Shown here: positions 26,550 to 40,564 of the stretch, one piece after another
Position numbering within the stretch: position 1 is the stretch's first letter
Layout: every line of letters begins with the position of its first letter
Assembly: GCA_051294375.1 (NCBI GenBank)
Contig: CM119266.1
Coordinates: 25,778,161-25,842,160, forward strand
Source of the DNA: Paraspadella gotoi
Taxonomy: Eukaryota; Chaetognatha
DNA: 64,000 nucleotides
Direction: 5' to 3'
Translations under genes and position numbers: made by a program
The notes under the pieces: generated by a model
Told to the model about the DNA's origin: nothing
Seen by the model: the letters and a program-made list of their open reading frames with translations, nothing else
Databases searched by the model: none

Positions 26550-28989
26550 AGAGACAAGCGGCGTAAAGAAAAGCAAAAAGGTGAAAAAAAAATAAAGAGA
26601 AAAAGTACAAGAGACGAGTGAGAGAGGAAGACCAACCAAGGTCGTGGGACTATGATGAAAGGAATGAGGAAATCGAACTCTCACTGTATCTTTGCATCTC
26701 TGCATGTTTTAAGACCTCTGTATCAACGATCTATGTACCCTGCATTTCTTGTATCCCTGCATCTCCGAAAGTTGGGTGAAAGCCCCGTGTTGTAGAAAAA
26801 TATATAAGCAAAGAGAGGTCAGTGTGGATGCAAGAAACGTCACTCGGACAGAAAGGGGCGAGGTGAAGATGTGAATGGGAAAAAGGGAGGAAAGGTGAGA
26901 AAAGGAAAAAGAAGTAAAAAAATAAACAGAAGTTTGACGTCTGATTTGATGCTGGAGACGTTGATCTCGAGGGTCAGGGAAAAAAAGGTCGGGCGATGGG
27001 TTGGGGATAAAGAGGGACTAAAAAGAGGGTTGGGGAATAGCGGGAGGGGATGCAACGGTTTCAGTGAAGCTTACAAGTTGAATAATTTTCATGTTGATAA
27101 GGAGAGGAACTGGAAGGGTGAGTGAATTAGAAGTTGAAAAACACTTTTTTTTCTCTCTTTTATCTTCACGACCGGTCCTTTCGTGAATTCTTTTTCTTGT
27201 AATTCGTCTTCTTTTTTCTAAATTTCACTTCCTGTATCCCTTTGCTTTTCTGGCAATCTCAAGCTTTCACCATTTTCTTTTCTTTTATACCTGGCTTCTC
27301 TTGCTCTTTATCTTTCCCAATTGTAATTTCACTTTTCTGTCTCTTTACTTTATACTGTTGAAATTTTCTTTTTTTTTGTCATTACCTTATCTCTCATAGC
27401 AAATTCTCAATGTATTCTCTTATTAAGAGTTTCTTTCTTTCGGTTTCTCTCTATTGCAATCTAATTTATTTTTTAATTCAATTTTTTCGTCTCCTGTTTT
27501 CTAAATTTTTTTTTTAAAACTTTCCATATTTTAATGTTAAGAATTTCCATTCTTCATACCTTTTTTCCTTCGCCTTTTAATCGTCTTTTCCTTTTGTTCA
27601 CTTTTCCTTATTCTCCTCATTATTTTATAATGCCTCTTTATTTCGAACGGGAGTTTGAATATATTTTCGGCTGAGAAAAACGCCGATGAGATAAATAGAA
27701 CACGAAGAAACTCATCTCTCTATTTTAAAGGAAATTTTTACTCATATCACGATGATGTCAGCCTGTTACTCGTAACTTTCTAATGCCCGTTAAAGAAATT
27801 TCACATTCTCTCTATTCGCGTATTATTTACTTGTTTTATTCTCCACTATTAACGTAGTTTTAAAAAACTAAACAATATCGTAATTTAATATTAGCTGAAA
27901 AATTGGCACCTACATATTTTTATTAAAGTAAATAAAGTAGATATTGTCCTAGCAAGAAACAAAGTAGGGTAACGAAAGAAAAATACGAACGTGCCTTCAG
28001 CCGCTTGCAACGACGACGACAGACGACGACGATGAAACGACGATAAAACTAAAAAATGGCGGATGTGAACGTGTGGCAGTTGATTGAGAAAGAGATGTAT
28101 TGGGCGTCCGTTGCTAGGAAAACCTCTGGTGGTTGAAGCGACGTAAAATCTTTTTTAGGCAAGGTAGATAAAAAGAATGTAATATATAGTATCTGGCAAA
28201 ATGCGACAGAATGTAGGGATTTCGTGGAAGGGCAATGTGATGACTTAAATCGGCGTAAGACCAAAGATACCAAGAATTTTTCAGGCAAGGACAGCTGGAA
28301 TAGTCCGGAACAGGCCGGATTGCGTACATGCGGTGGGGGGGGAGATAGGCCAGGAAGGCTGGTTGAGCGGTTCTGGCGGTTCAGGCTGTAAGAGCAGGGA
28401 GAGAGAGAGAGAAAGAGAGAAGAGAGAGAAGAGAGCTTGGTTTATTGCGTTTTCAGCGGAAGAATTTAATTTGGGAGAGATGAAAACTGGAGCGGAGCGC
28501 GGAACAAAGTACAGAGAAACGGAAACGACGGAACAAGAACGAAAAGAAAAAAATAGAAAGTATTAATAATAGGTTAGAGAATCTTGGAGGTTTTTTTTTT
28601 CTCGAATGATTCTAACAACTTGAGCGGAGAAAAAAAAAACAAATCTTTTCGAGAAACGAACCAGAAAAACAAAAGGTTCTGCGAAACTGGAAACCAAGCA
28701 AAACAGAATTTAGGAATCCGAACGGCGTGAAAGCCAAACGAGGATCGGTTTTAGAAAACGGAGGGAGGAAGGGAAGGGAGGGAGGGGAAGAGGGAGAGAA
28801 GGGTAGGGAGGGGGGAGGGGGGAGGGAAGGGGAGGGGAGGAGAGTAGTTGGTTGGGAAATCGTCAGAAAAGACAAACAAAGACGCCGAGTGACGGACAGT
28901 TAAGGCAAAGAGAGGAAAAACAGAAGAAAAGTGTGAATCCATCGTTTAGGAGCTTTTTGTGAAATGGAAAGCGGAGGTGGAGTGGGAAC

Positions 28990-29185
28990 GAATGGAGTGG
29001 GAAGATGGAGTGTGAAGATGGGAGTGGGAAGATGGAATGGGAAGATGTAAGTAGGAAAATGGAGTGGGACGATGGAGTGGGAAGATGGAGGTGTGAAGAT
29101 GGAGTGGGAAGAATGGAGTGGGATAATGGAGTGGGAAAGATGGAGTTGGAGAAGATGAATGGGAAGATGGAGTGGGAAAGGAAGA
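28990..29185 (+). repeat. Minisatellite, about 13-bp unit GGGAAGATGGAGT
   Basis: About fifteen imperfect units; the mirror in the right arm (43010-43125) has fewer, so copy number differs between arms. Confidence 0.85.
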
Positions 29186-29559
29186 GGAGAAGAAATTTAG
29201 AGGAAAGAAGAAAAAACAGCAGAAAGAAAAAAATTGAAAGATATATGTGACAAATATTTTGGAAAGAATCAAGGATGGAATTACGTAAAAAAGCTAAGAA
29301 ACTTTCTAAGCATTTAAACATATATTTTTCTATGGTTTTATAATTAAACAATTAAAAGCTACAATTTCGATTACATTTTTTTACAAAAACACATAAAGCG
29401 CAGGCCGCAAGCGCTGCGTCCGCCGCGTCGCCGGCAGCGTGTCCCTCGACTTAGAGAGAAAAAAGCGGAAAGCAAAACATGAATAACGAGAAGTAGACAA
29501 CGGGGAGGACGGGACAGTAAACAACCACAACAACAACTGTAAATAACATCTGCCAGAAC

Positions 29560-29592
<33 letters not shown>

Positions 29593-29601
29593 AGAGAGAG
29601 A

Positions 29602-29647
<46 letters not shown>

Positions 29648-31713
29648 CGAGAAGAGAGAGAGAGAGAGAGAGAGGAGAGGAGAGAAGAGAGGAGAGAGAG
29701 AGAGAGAGAGAAAGGGAAAGAAACAAGCGAAATGTAATTACTTCTTACAATCATGTTGACGATGGTCGAGGACAGAAAGTACCAATGATTTATTGTTCCA
29801 AAAGACAAAAATAGACTTAATACAAAATACAAAGAGGCGTCAAAGCGACGCAAGCGAAAAAGTCAATGAACTGGCCCACTTGGGACAGGTTAAAATGATT
29901 TACAGTGTGATTTTTTTCGTAACCCTCCACGTTCAATTTTAAATTAAAGCCCTTAAATAAATAGCAGTAAATAAATAAAAAATTAACTAATTCTACCCTT
30001 CATATGAAGGACTTGGAGCATAAGTATGCATTTCCATACGACTTCTATGGTAAGTTTCAAAGAATGTTAAGTGTGTAAAGATATCAGAAATTTAAGCCAA
30101 ATGTTCTTGATCGCGTAAAAATAAGGTTTCCAGGAAATTAGCGACCATAGGATCCTTTGAGAGGGAAGAACAAATGGATGTTTCTCTTCTCTGGCAGAAC
30201 AACTTCCGACAACAACGACAGGAAACGATGTTAACAAGCCACAACAACGACGACCGACAGACCGACGCGACAGACCGACCAGACAGACCAGACCGACTCG
30301 ACCGAACCGACGTTTTAAAAAAAGAGGGACCATCGAGTCCCCCTTGAAAAAAAAAATTAGGTTATTCTTTACGAGGAATTATCAAGCGGAGAAGCGAAAT
30401 TTTGAGCGAAATCAAGAATAAATTTTGGGGCGGTGTGGAGGAGACGGTCGAACGGTTATCATGGGGGCGGGGGTTAGTGGGATGATGGGTGAGTATTAAT
30501 TATGGAAGTGAATCATGTGATGGTGGTTGTTTAAATGAACGGGAGAGGGCCGGGTGTGGCTGCAGGGGATGTCCTCTATTTGAAAAAGAGAGAGATCGAG
30601 ACCTGCGGTGCGAGAATATGATTAACGAATAGAAACGGTCGGTGCAAATCCTCTAAAACGATCGGGCAGGGAATGTCGGGCCAAGCGAAAAAAAGTGAGG
30701 AAAAGGTTTTGTGGCAAGAGAAAGAAAGACGACGAGAGAAGGAAAAGGGGGAAAAATAGACGCCGGGCCGAAAAAAGGAAAGGAAGAGTTTCGGGAATCT
30801 TTCGCGGTTTTTTTTCGTTATTATCCTCAATAATAATCCCCAATAACTCCTTATGTTATGTCATGTCATGTCATGTCAGTCAATGTCTACCAATTAAGAA
30901 TTTTTTTGGTTTTGTATTCTAATGCTTATTCCTTTCTTTTTTATGAAATCACGTCAAATGTTTGACATTACGTCAAAAACGGTCAATAACTTTTGATTTA
31001 AAACACAATCTTTTAAACAGCGCCGAAATAAATCATCTTAATCTTTTAAATCATTCAATTCATTAATCAATTACAATTCATTTAAACATTCAATCTTATA
31101 ACATCTCGAAATAATCATGCGCTTAAAATTTAATTTTCCGAGACATTTCCTGGAACGAAGTCGGAACCATCAGATTAAGACTTTTTTTTGAGAGCTGAAA
31201 AGTAAAAAACTATCAATACTTTTCTCTCGCCCTTTTTTATTTTTTTTCGTCTCAATTCCGAAAAAATGTATTGTGTCTCTTGCGAAGATCCTTTGAGGTT
31301 TCCAACTGTCGTCGTCGTCGTTATGGAAAGATGGCGTCGTCGTTGTCATGGTTTGTCCCAATGGTTTTGTCATCATGGTCGTCCTCTGATCGTGTCATCA
31401 TTCGTTCTCCAGCGTCGTGTCAATCACGGTTGTCCGTCAATTGTCGTTTCCTTCATCGCGCTTCTCTGTATCTCGTCATAGTCGTCGCCATCTTTATCAA
31501 ACATTATCGACTATTCGAACATCGTCAAATCGTCATCGTCATCATTATCATCGTTTGTCTTTCGATCGTCAAACAGAAATCATCAATCATCTCATCATAA
31601 CTTCATCATCGTCGTCAATCGTCGTCGTCGTCGCATCGGATCAACGCAAGAATCTTCTTCTTTCTCGCCGTCACGTCGCCGTCGTCGTCGTCGTACGGTC
31701 GTTATCAAAAGAA

Positions 31714-31746
<33 letters not shown>

Positions 31747-33495
31747 TCACCGAAATCGCTTTCGACGGAAATTCCCTTCGTAATCCCAATAAAAGGGTAA
31801 TTAAGGTCGCGAATTTCGAGAAATCGAAAATCGGAAATCCCTCGATTCCGCAAAGTTTTGCTTTTCCTCGAAATCGAATGCACAACAAAATCTCGAGCAT
31901 GACAACTAACACAACAAACTGGGACGAATGTCGTTGCAATCCATTCGAGCGTGAACGGCGGAGTGCGAGAGGCCAGCGGCGGCCAGCGGCGGGCGGGGAG
32001 AGCGGCCAGCGGCGGCGGAGAGCGGCGGCAGAAATCGCTTCTCTTCAAGTTAAATGTCCTTCTTCTTTTCGTCTCATGAATGTTTTTCTCTTCCTGTACT
32101 TTATACACTATCTTCTCTCTCTCTCTCTCTCTCTCTCGTCTCTCTCTCCTCTCTCCTCCAGATCTCTCTCCTCCTCTCTCTCTCCTCTCTCTCTTCTCTC
32201 TCCTCTCCACTCTCCTCCTCTCGTCCTCCCTCCTCCACTCTCCCCTTCTCGTCCCTCCTCCCCTCCCTCCCCTCTCTCCTGCTCACTCTCCTTCCGTCCC
32301 TCCCCCTCCCTCTCCCCCTCTCCCTTCTCCCCTTCCCCTCTCCTATCTCTCTCTCTCTCTTTTCACTTTCACTGGCACTACTGTTTCCCCTCAGCGTTTT
32401 ATTTCTTTTCTTTTCGTACGCCGAAATCATCGCCATTCTTAATGCGTCTCTTTAATACTGGCGCCGAATTGCTTCGGTTGTCGTCGTCGTCCGTCGTCGT
32501 CGTCGGGTCAAATCTTATCTAAAACTACGTCGTCAATTCTAAACAACAACAACGACGACGACGACAACGGTCTACACCCGTCGGGATTGTTACTTCCGTC
32601 GTCGTTAACATCGAATCGTCATTCGTAATCTTCTGTCTTGTTTGTCACTAACAATATGAAACCGTTTGTCGTCGTCGTCGTCGTCGTCGTCGTCCGTCGT
32701 CGTCGGTCGTCGTCGTTTCTCTTCTTCTCCTTTAATTTGTCTTTCTCTTTAACGTCAACGCCGTCGGCGGGTCGCTATCAAACCTAGACGTCTTCATTTT
32801 TTTTCTTTTCCCTTTTTTTTTAATTTCTCCTCTTTGGAATTTTTATGTTCTGTTTTGAATGCTTTCTCACTGATCTCAATGCGTTTATTTTTAATTTCTT
32901 TCCTCGCTTTTTTTTCTTTCTTATTTTTTCGCTTTTTTATCTTTCTTCTTTCACTCATCAAAGTCGCAGTTTGTCACCGCCACGAATTGGAGCGTTTCTC
33001 TTTCTTTTTTTTTTCTTTCTTTACTTTTTTTCCTCGGGAACTTTTATTTTCATTTGCGGAAGAAACGAATTGAATTTTTGGTCCCTCGCTATATTAAAAA
33101 AACAATTAAATTATGGAAGAAAAAATTAAACAATATAAGATGAAAACAGGACTCAATAATAGTAAATAATAAAATAGAGTTGGAGCATTTAAAGTTACAC
33201 GATAGCCCGTGTGCATAATGTTTTAAAAAATTATAACTCATCTCCTAACACAATTTCAATTTTCAAATTCCTCCGTTTTTTTTTTCTGCCTCACTTTTAC
33301 CCCATTCACACACACTTTCTCTTCTTCCAGTTGAAACTTCCCGGGATGAGGGTTGTGATAAAAGCCTCAATGCCCTGGAGGTTGTGACAAAGATTCGTTG
33401 AAGAAGGTTTTGAAGGAGGTCGTAGTGATAGGGGAAGAGACGATAACGCGCGACCTCGAGAAAAAATCGATCGTCGCGATCCCAACGGAGAGAAT

Positions 33496-33586
<91 letters not shown>

Positions 33587-34769
33587 AAAAGAGAAAGAGG
33601 AGAAAAGGGAGAGAGAGAGAAACGGAGCGAAGGCCAGAGCAGAAGCGGTTCCCAAATTTTTCGCGAGACAAGTGGAGAGACGAAGGTCGACTTTGTCGTC
33701 GTAGTCAATTGTTGTTGTTGATAGTTATCCTCGTAACTTTCCAAGGCGTTATCTTCAGTCATACTCATAGTCGTTGTCGTTGTCGTCATCCCGGTATATC
33801 GCAGTCGTCGAGTGTTGTCATTCCTGAACATTATCAGCGACTTAAAAAAAAAAAAAAACGCAGATTGTGACGAAAAAACAAAGGAAGAAAACGAAAAAAA
33901 ACTGGACGTTTTGTGTTTACTTGAGATAAAGTTTTTCCAAAATTATTCCCAAACAGTTTTTAACCAAAAAGTAACACTTTATAAATTTGTTTTTTAAGTT
34001 ACTACATAAAAGAATATTTTCTGTACGCATAGAGATTCTAGCAATTACCCCCGAATTTCGTATCTCGATTCCCATCTCGTTTTTACTTCACCCATTAAAA
34101 ATTTTTCCACAGGCGTGACTCACCCGCGTCTTACCTGACTTCACCTCAACGCCACTCACCTTTTGCGCTGTTCTTCAAAGTTCAACACGATTCAATTTCC
34201 TTCAAATCGTTTTTTTTTTTTGTTTTAATTTTTTTTTTTTATTTTTGTACATAGTTTTTTTCTTATCTTCCATAATGCAAGAGACTCAGAGACTTGAGTC
34301 CTCCTTTACTTTAATCACCACTTCTTATTCTCGACATTTTATCAATCCGTTTCATAAAATTCATCTATCATTTTTTTTTACACCTTAAATCACCTTTTCT
34401 TCTAGTTTTCTTCATAACCCTTTTTTGACCTCTTTATCAATCACTTCCTTGAAAACATACCTCTCAGTTGTCCCCCTCGTTCAATTCAATAATCCCGACA
34501 ACATATCTCAACTCCCTTCCACAAAGGCCAGATTTCGTATTGTACGAAATTATTAACCCGACGACCTCTTCCATCCCTTTTCAATTTTTAAAGCTTAACC
34601 TCGTTCTCGAACCGCCATATTGTCGTCTCCTCCTCCTGCTTCCTTCTTCCTTCCTCCTCCTCCTCACCTTTCCACTTTCCTTCCCAAATCTCCTCACTCA
34701 AGAAACGAAGATCCTGATTGCCTTCACAAAAATGACGTCCAGACGGAATCAAGAAGGGGGAGAGAGAGA

Positions 34770-34881
<112 letters not shown>

Positions 34882-36609
34882 CATTAAAGGTTTTCCTGCA
34901 GTTGGCTTTGTCTTTTGTCTACAAACTCGTCCAAAAAGCGGGGCGCCTATTTGATGACGCCACGAGGCGAAAAATTTCGACGGGCGTCGCCGAAACAAAA
35001 GGGAAAGAAGCGGCCAAACGAAACGCCCAATCGATGAGGTGTACGCTCTCTGCTCCTTTCTTCTCTCTATCTCTCTTTCTTTCTCTCTCTCTCTCATCTC
35101 TCTCTCTCTGCTCTCTGCTCTGCTCATCTCTCTCTCTCTCTCATCTCCTCCTCTCTCTCTCGTCTCTCACGTCTCTCTGCTCTCTCTCTCATATATATAT
35201 ATATATATTCTCAGTCATTCTATAATATATCTCACGTCATTCTAAAATAAGTTTGTATTTCGTTCGTAGTTTAGAACCCAAAAAAATGTTTGAAAAAAAC
35301 CTCGTTCGCAATTTCTCCTCCACCTCTACCGCCCACCCACCCATCCACGCCCCCACCGAACCCTCCCCACGCTCACCCCACCCATCCCGCCACGCCTCTT
35401 CCCACTATGCTCAAGCGCGTCGCCTCGCCCCGTCCGCCCACGCGGGATTGCTTCGTCGCCACCACAACAAAGGGCTTTCCTCGAGGAAGGCTACGGTTAG
35501 GGGGAGAAAACCTCTTTGATTGATATTTCTCTCTTTGACTTCCCGTCTCCTCGCTCTCTCTCCCTGTCCTCGCATCTCTGTCTCTCTGTTGCCCAGAATC
35601 AACTGAGTCATTCTAAATTCTAACGAAACTGCATAAAGAATCCGTGTTATTATTTGAGTATGACTTTCCGGGGCTCTTTAAAGAATTTCTCTTCGAGCTT
35701 TACTAGTTTAGTAAGTAGTAAAAGTAAGTAATAAGTAAAGATAAGCTTTACTTTATTTTCTGTTTCTAAACTCTAATCTTTTTTTTCTTTGATAATACTT
35801 TTCACGCTTGTTTTCTGATTGTCATTTTCCCGATTAGCCTCATCTTTCTCTGGTATCTATCTCTCTCTGTCTCCGGCTATCCCTCTCCAACACTCTCTCT
35901 CTCTCTCTCCTCTCTCTCTCATCTCTCTCTCTCTCTCTCTCGGCGTCTCTCTCTCATCTCTCTCTCTCTCATCTCTCTCTCGTTCTCTTCTCTCAAGCAA
36001 TATCGTCAAAAAACGTCATCTTCATGATTGTCCGCCGTCCTAACATCAAAAATGCAAAAGACAGTCGCTCTTCGCACAGGGCCTCTCTCTCTCCTCTCTC
36101 TCTCCTCTCTCTCCTCTCTCTCTCTCTCCTGTCTCTCCTCTCTCTCTCGTCCCTCCCAAGTCACTCATCGTCTCTCTCCATTCATTCTTCGCGGGAGACA
36201 GAGAGAGATAGATACAGAGAAAGATTGAGGGCTAATCGGGAAAATGACAATCAGAAAACAAGGCGGGAAAAGTATTATCAAAAGAAAAGAAAGATTAAGA
36301 GTTTAGAAACAGAAAATAAAGTAAAGCTTACTTACTTACTTACTTACTTTGTTACTTACTTACTAACTAGTAAAGCCGAGAGAATTCTTAAAAGAGCCCC
36401 CGGAAAGTCATACTCAAAATAAACTACGGATTCTTTATGAGTCAGTTTCGTTAGAATTTAGAATGACTCAGTGTTTGCTGGCAACAGAGAGACAGAGATG
36501 TCGAGACAGAGAGAGAGCGAGAGACGGAGTCAAAGAGAGAAATATCAACAAAGAGGTTTTCTCCCCCTACCGGTCAGCCTTCCTCGAGGAAGCCCTTTGT
36601 TTGTGTGGG

Positions 36610-37207
36610 NNNNNNNNNNNNNNNNNNNNNNNNNNNNNNNNNNNNNNNNNNNNNNNNNNNNNNNNNNNNNNNNNNNNNNNNNNNNNNNNNNNNNNNNNNN
36701 NNNNNNNNNNNNNNNNNNNNNNNNNNNNNNNNNNNNNNNNNNNNNNNNNNNNNNNNNNNNNNNNNNNNNNNNNNNNNNNNNNNNNNNNNNNNNNNNNNNN
36801 NNNNNNNNNNNNNNNNNNNNNNNNNNNNNNNNNNNNNNNNNNNNNNNNNNNNNNNNNNNNNNNNNNNNNNNNNNNNNNNNNNNNNNNNNNNNNNNNNNNN
36901 NNNNNNNNNNNNNNNNNNNNNNNNNNNNNNNNNNNNNNNNNNNNNNNNNNNNNNNNNNNNNNNNNNNNNNNNNNNNNNNNNNNNNNNNNNNNNNNNNNNN
37001 NNNNNNNNNNNNNNNNNNNNNNNNNNNNNNNNNNNNNNNNNNNNNNNNNNNNNNNNNNNNNNNNNNNNNNNNNNNNNNNNNNNNNNNNNNNNNNNNNNNN
37101 NNNNNNNNNNNNNNNNNNNNNNNNNNNNNNNNNNNNNNNNNNNNNNNNNNNNNNNNNNNNNNNNNNNNNNNNNNNNNNNNNNNNNNNNNNNNNNNNNNNN
37201 NNNNNNN
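36610..37207. other. Assembly gap, 598 N, right palindrome arm
   Basis: The mirror in the left arm (about 34990-35465) is fully sequenced: CT-rich with a TATATA run. Confidence 0.99.
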
Positions 37208-37301
37208 TTTTGTTTCGGCGACGCCGTCGATTTTTCGCCTCGTGGCGTCATCAATAGGCGCCCCGCTTTTTTGGACGAGTTGTAGACAAAAGAACAGCCA
37301 A

Positions 37302-37557
37302 NNNNNNNNNNNNNNNNNNNNNNNNNNNNNNNNNNNNNNNNNNNNNNNNNNNNNNNNNNNNNNNNNNNNNNNNNNNNNNNNNNNNNNNNNNNNNNNNNNN
37401 NNNNNNNNNNNNNNNNNNNNNNNNNNNNNNNNNNNNNNNNNNNNNNNNNNNNNNNNNNNNNNNNNNNNNNNNNNNNNNNNNNNNNNNNNNNNNNNNNNNN
37501 NNNNNNNNNNNNNNNNNNNNNNNNNNNNNNNNNNNNNNNNNNNNNNNNNNNNNNNNN
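37302..37557. other. Assembly gap, 256 N, right palindrome arm
   Basis: The mirror in the left arm (about 34735-34905) is a GA tract. Confidence 0.99.
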
Positions 37558-38899
37558 TCATTTTTGTGAAGGCAATCAGATCTTCGTTTCTTGAGTGAGG
37601 AGATTGGGAAGGAAAGGTTGAAAGGTGAGGAGGAGGAGGAGGAGGAGGAAGAGGAGGAGGAGGACGACAATATGGCGGGTTCGAGAACGAGGTAAGGTTT
37701 AAAAATGAAAAGGGAATGGAAGAGTCGTCGTGGTTAATAATTTCGTACAATACGAAATCTGGCCTTTGTGGAAGGGAGTTGAGATGATGTTGTCGGGATT
37801 ATGATATTGAACGAGGGGGACAACTGAGAGGTATGTTTCAAGGAAGTATGATAAAGAGGTCAAAAAGGTTATGAAGAAAACTAGAAGAAAAGGTATTTAA
37901 GGTGTGATAAAAAAAATGATAGATGATTTTATGAAACGGTGATAAAATGTCGAGAGATAAGAAGTGGTGATAAAGTAAGGAGGACTAAGTCTCTGAGTCT
38001 CTTGCATATGGAAGATAAGAAAAAAACTATGTACAAAAATAAAAAAAAATAAACAAAAATAAAAAAAACGGATTTGAAGGAAAGTTGAATCGAGGTTGAA
38101 CTTTGAAGAGACAGCGCAAAAGGTGAGTGGCGGTTGAGGTGAAGTCAGGTAAGACGCGGGTGAGTCACGCCTGGGAAAATTTAATGTGGTGAGTAAAAAC
38201 GAGATGGAATCGAGATACGAAATTCGGGTAATTGCTAGAATCTCCTATGCGTACAGAAAATATTCTTTATGTAGTAACTTAAAAAACAAATTTATAAAGT
38301 TACTTTTTGGTTAAAAACTGTTGGGAATAATTTTGGAAAACTTTATCTCAAGGAAACACAAACGTCCAAAGTTTTTTTTTTGTTTTCTTCCTTGTTTTTC
38401 GTCACAATCTGGTTTTTTTTTTAAGTCGTGATAATGTCAGGAATGACAAACACTCACGACTGCGATATACCGGGATGACGACAACGACGACGACTATGAG
38501 TATGACTGAGATAACGCCTTGGAAAGTTACGAGGATAACTACAACAACAACAATGACTACGACGACAAAGTCGACCTTCGTCTCTCCCATCTTGTCTCGC
38601 GAAAAATTTGGGAACCCTTCTGCTCTGGCCTTCGCTCCCTTTCTCTCTCTCTAAGAGAGAGACTGACGATAATACCCGGACAGACAACACAGACAGACTA
38701 TGATTGACTGAGATAAACGCCTTGAAAGTTACGAGATAACTACAACAACAACAATGACACCGACGACAAAGAGACCTTCGTCTCTCCACTCTGTCCTCGC
38801 AAAAATTTGGGAACCCTTCTGCTCTGGCCTTCGCCCGTTTCTCTCTCTCTCCCTTCTCTCTTCTCTTATCTTCTCTCTCTCTCTCTCTCGCTCTCTCTC

Positions 38900-38958
<59 letters not shown>

Positions 38959-38997
38959 ATTCTCTCCGTGGGATCGCGACGATCGATTTTCTCGAGT

Positions 38998-39022
38998 NNN
39001 NNNNNNNNNNNNNNNNNNNNNN
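38998..39022. other. Assembly gap, 25 N, right palindrome arm
   Basis: The left-arm mirror near 33450-33465 shows only a few bases between the flanks, so the gap is spurious or very small. Confidence 0.95.
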
Positions 39023-39716
39023 CGCGCGTTATCGTCTCTCCCCATCACTACGACCTCCTTCAAAACCTTCTTCACAATCTTTGTCACAACCTCCAGGGCA
39101 TTGAGGCTTTTATCACAACCCTCATCCCGGGAAGTTCACTGGAAGAAGAGAAAGTGTGAATGGGAAAGTGAGGCGAAAAAACGGAGAAATTTGAAAATTG
39201 AAATTGTGTTAGGAGATGAGTTAGTAATTTTTTAAAACATTATGCACACGGGCTATCGTGTAATTTAAAATGCCTCCAACTCTATTTATTATTTACTATT
39301 TATTGAGTCCTGTTTTCATTCTTATATTGTTAATTTTTTCTTCATAATTTAATGTTTTTTTAATATAGCGATGACCAAAAATTCAATTCGTTTCTTCGCA
39401 AATGAAAATAAAATTCCCGAAGGAAAAAAAAGAAAGAAAGAAAAAAAAAGAAAGAAACGCTCGTGCGTGACAAACTGCGACTTTGATGAGTGAAAGAAGA
39501 AAGAAATAAAAAAGGAGAAAAAATAAAGAAAGAAAAAAGCGAGGAAAGAAATTAAAAATAAACGTGAGAACGATGTGAAGAAAGCATCAAAACAGAACAT
39601 AAAATTCCAAAGAGGAGAAATTAAAAAAAAAGGAAAAGAAAAAAATGAAGACGTCGAGGTTTGATAGCGACGCCGACGCGTGACGTTAAAGAGAAAGACG
39701 AAATTAAAGGGGAGAA

Positions 39717-39762
<46 letters not shown>
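39717..39762 (+). repeat. (GAC)n trinucleotide tract
   Basis: About 15 units. Similar GAC/GTC tracts occur at 18170-18203, 19599-19626, 24955-24982, 39908-39947, 40541-40562 and 31680-31745. Confidence 0.93.
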
Positions 39763-39910
39763 AGGTTTCATAATTGTTATGACAAACAAGACAGAAGATA
39801 CGAATGACGATCGATGTTAACGACGACGAAGTTAACAATCCCGACGGTGTAACCGTTGTCGTCGTCGTCGTTGTTGTTGTTTAGAATGACGACGTAGTTT
39901 TAGATAACGA

Positions 39911-39947
<37 letters not shown>

Positions 39948-40056
39948 AAACCGAGCCATTCGGCGCCAGTATAAAAGAGACGCATTAAAATGGCGATGAT
40001 TTCGCGACGAAAGAAAAGAAATAAAACGCTGAGGGAGACAGAGTGCCAGTGAAAGT

Positions 40057-40180
<124 letters not shown>

Positions 40181-40531
40181 TGTATAAAGGACAGGAAGAG
40201 AAAAACATCATGAGACGAAAAGAGGAAGGACATTAACTGAAGAGAAGCGATTCTGCCGCCGCTCTCCGCCGCCGCTGGCCGCTCTCCGCCGCCGCCGCTG
40301 GCCGCCGCTGGCCGCCGCCGCCGCCGTTCACGCTCGATGATTGCAACGACATTCGTCCCAGTTGTTGTTGTTGTTGTCATTGCTCGAGATTTTGTTGTCA
40401 TCGATTTCGAGGAAAAGCAAAACTTTTGCGGAATCGAGGATTTCCGATTTTTCGATTTCTCGGAATTCGCGACCTTAATTCGCTTTTATTGGGATTTTTA
40501 CGAGGGAATTCCGTCGAAGCGATTTCGGTGA

Positions 40532-40564
<33 letters not shown>

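Noticed and set aside
28990-29185. Coding repeat (GKMEWEDG-like)
   Set aside because: Unit of about 13 bp is not a multiple of three, so any frame is accidental; a plain minisatellite.
31878-32522. 214-codon open frame, and the minus-strand 179-codon frame
   Set aside because: Mostly CT/CCT repeat translation; not preserved in the mirror at 40.0-40.3 kb.
36463-37750. Long open frames of up to 401 codons
   Set aside because: They are open only because they cross 598 and 256 N; the real bases are GA/CT and GGA-rich.
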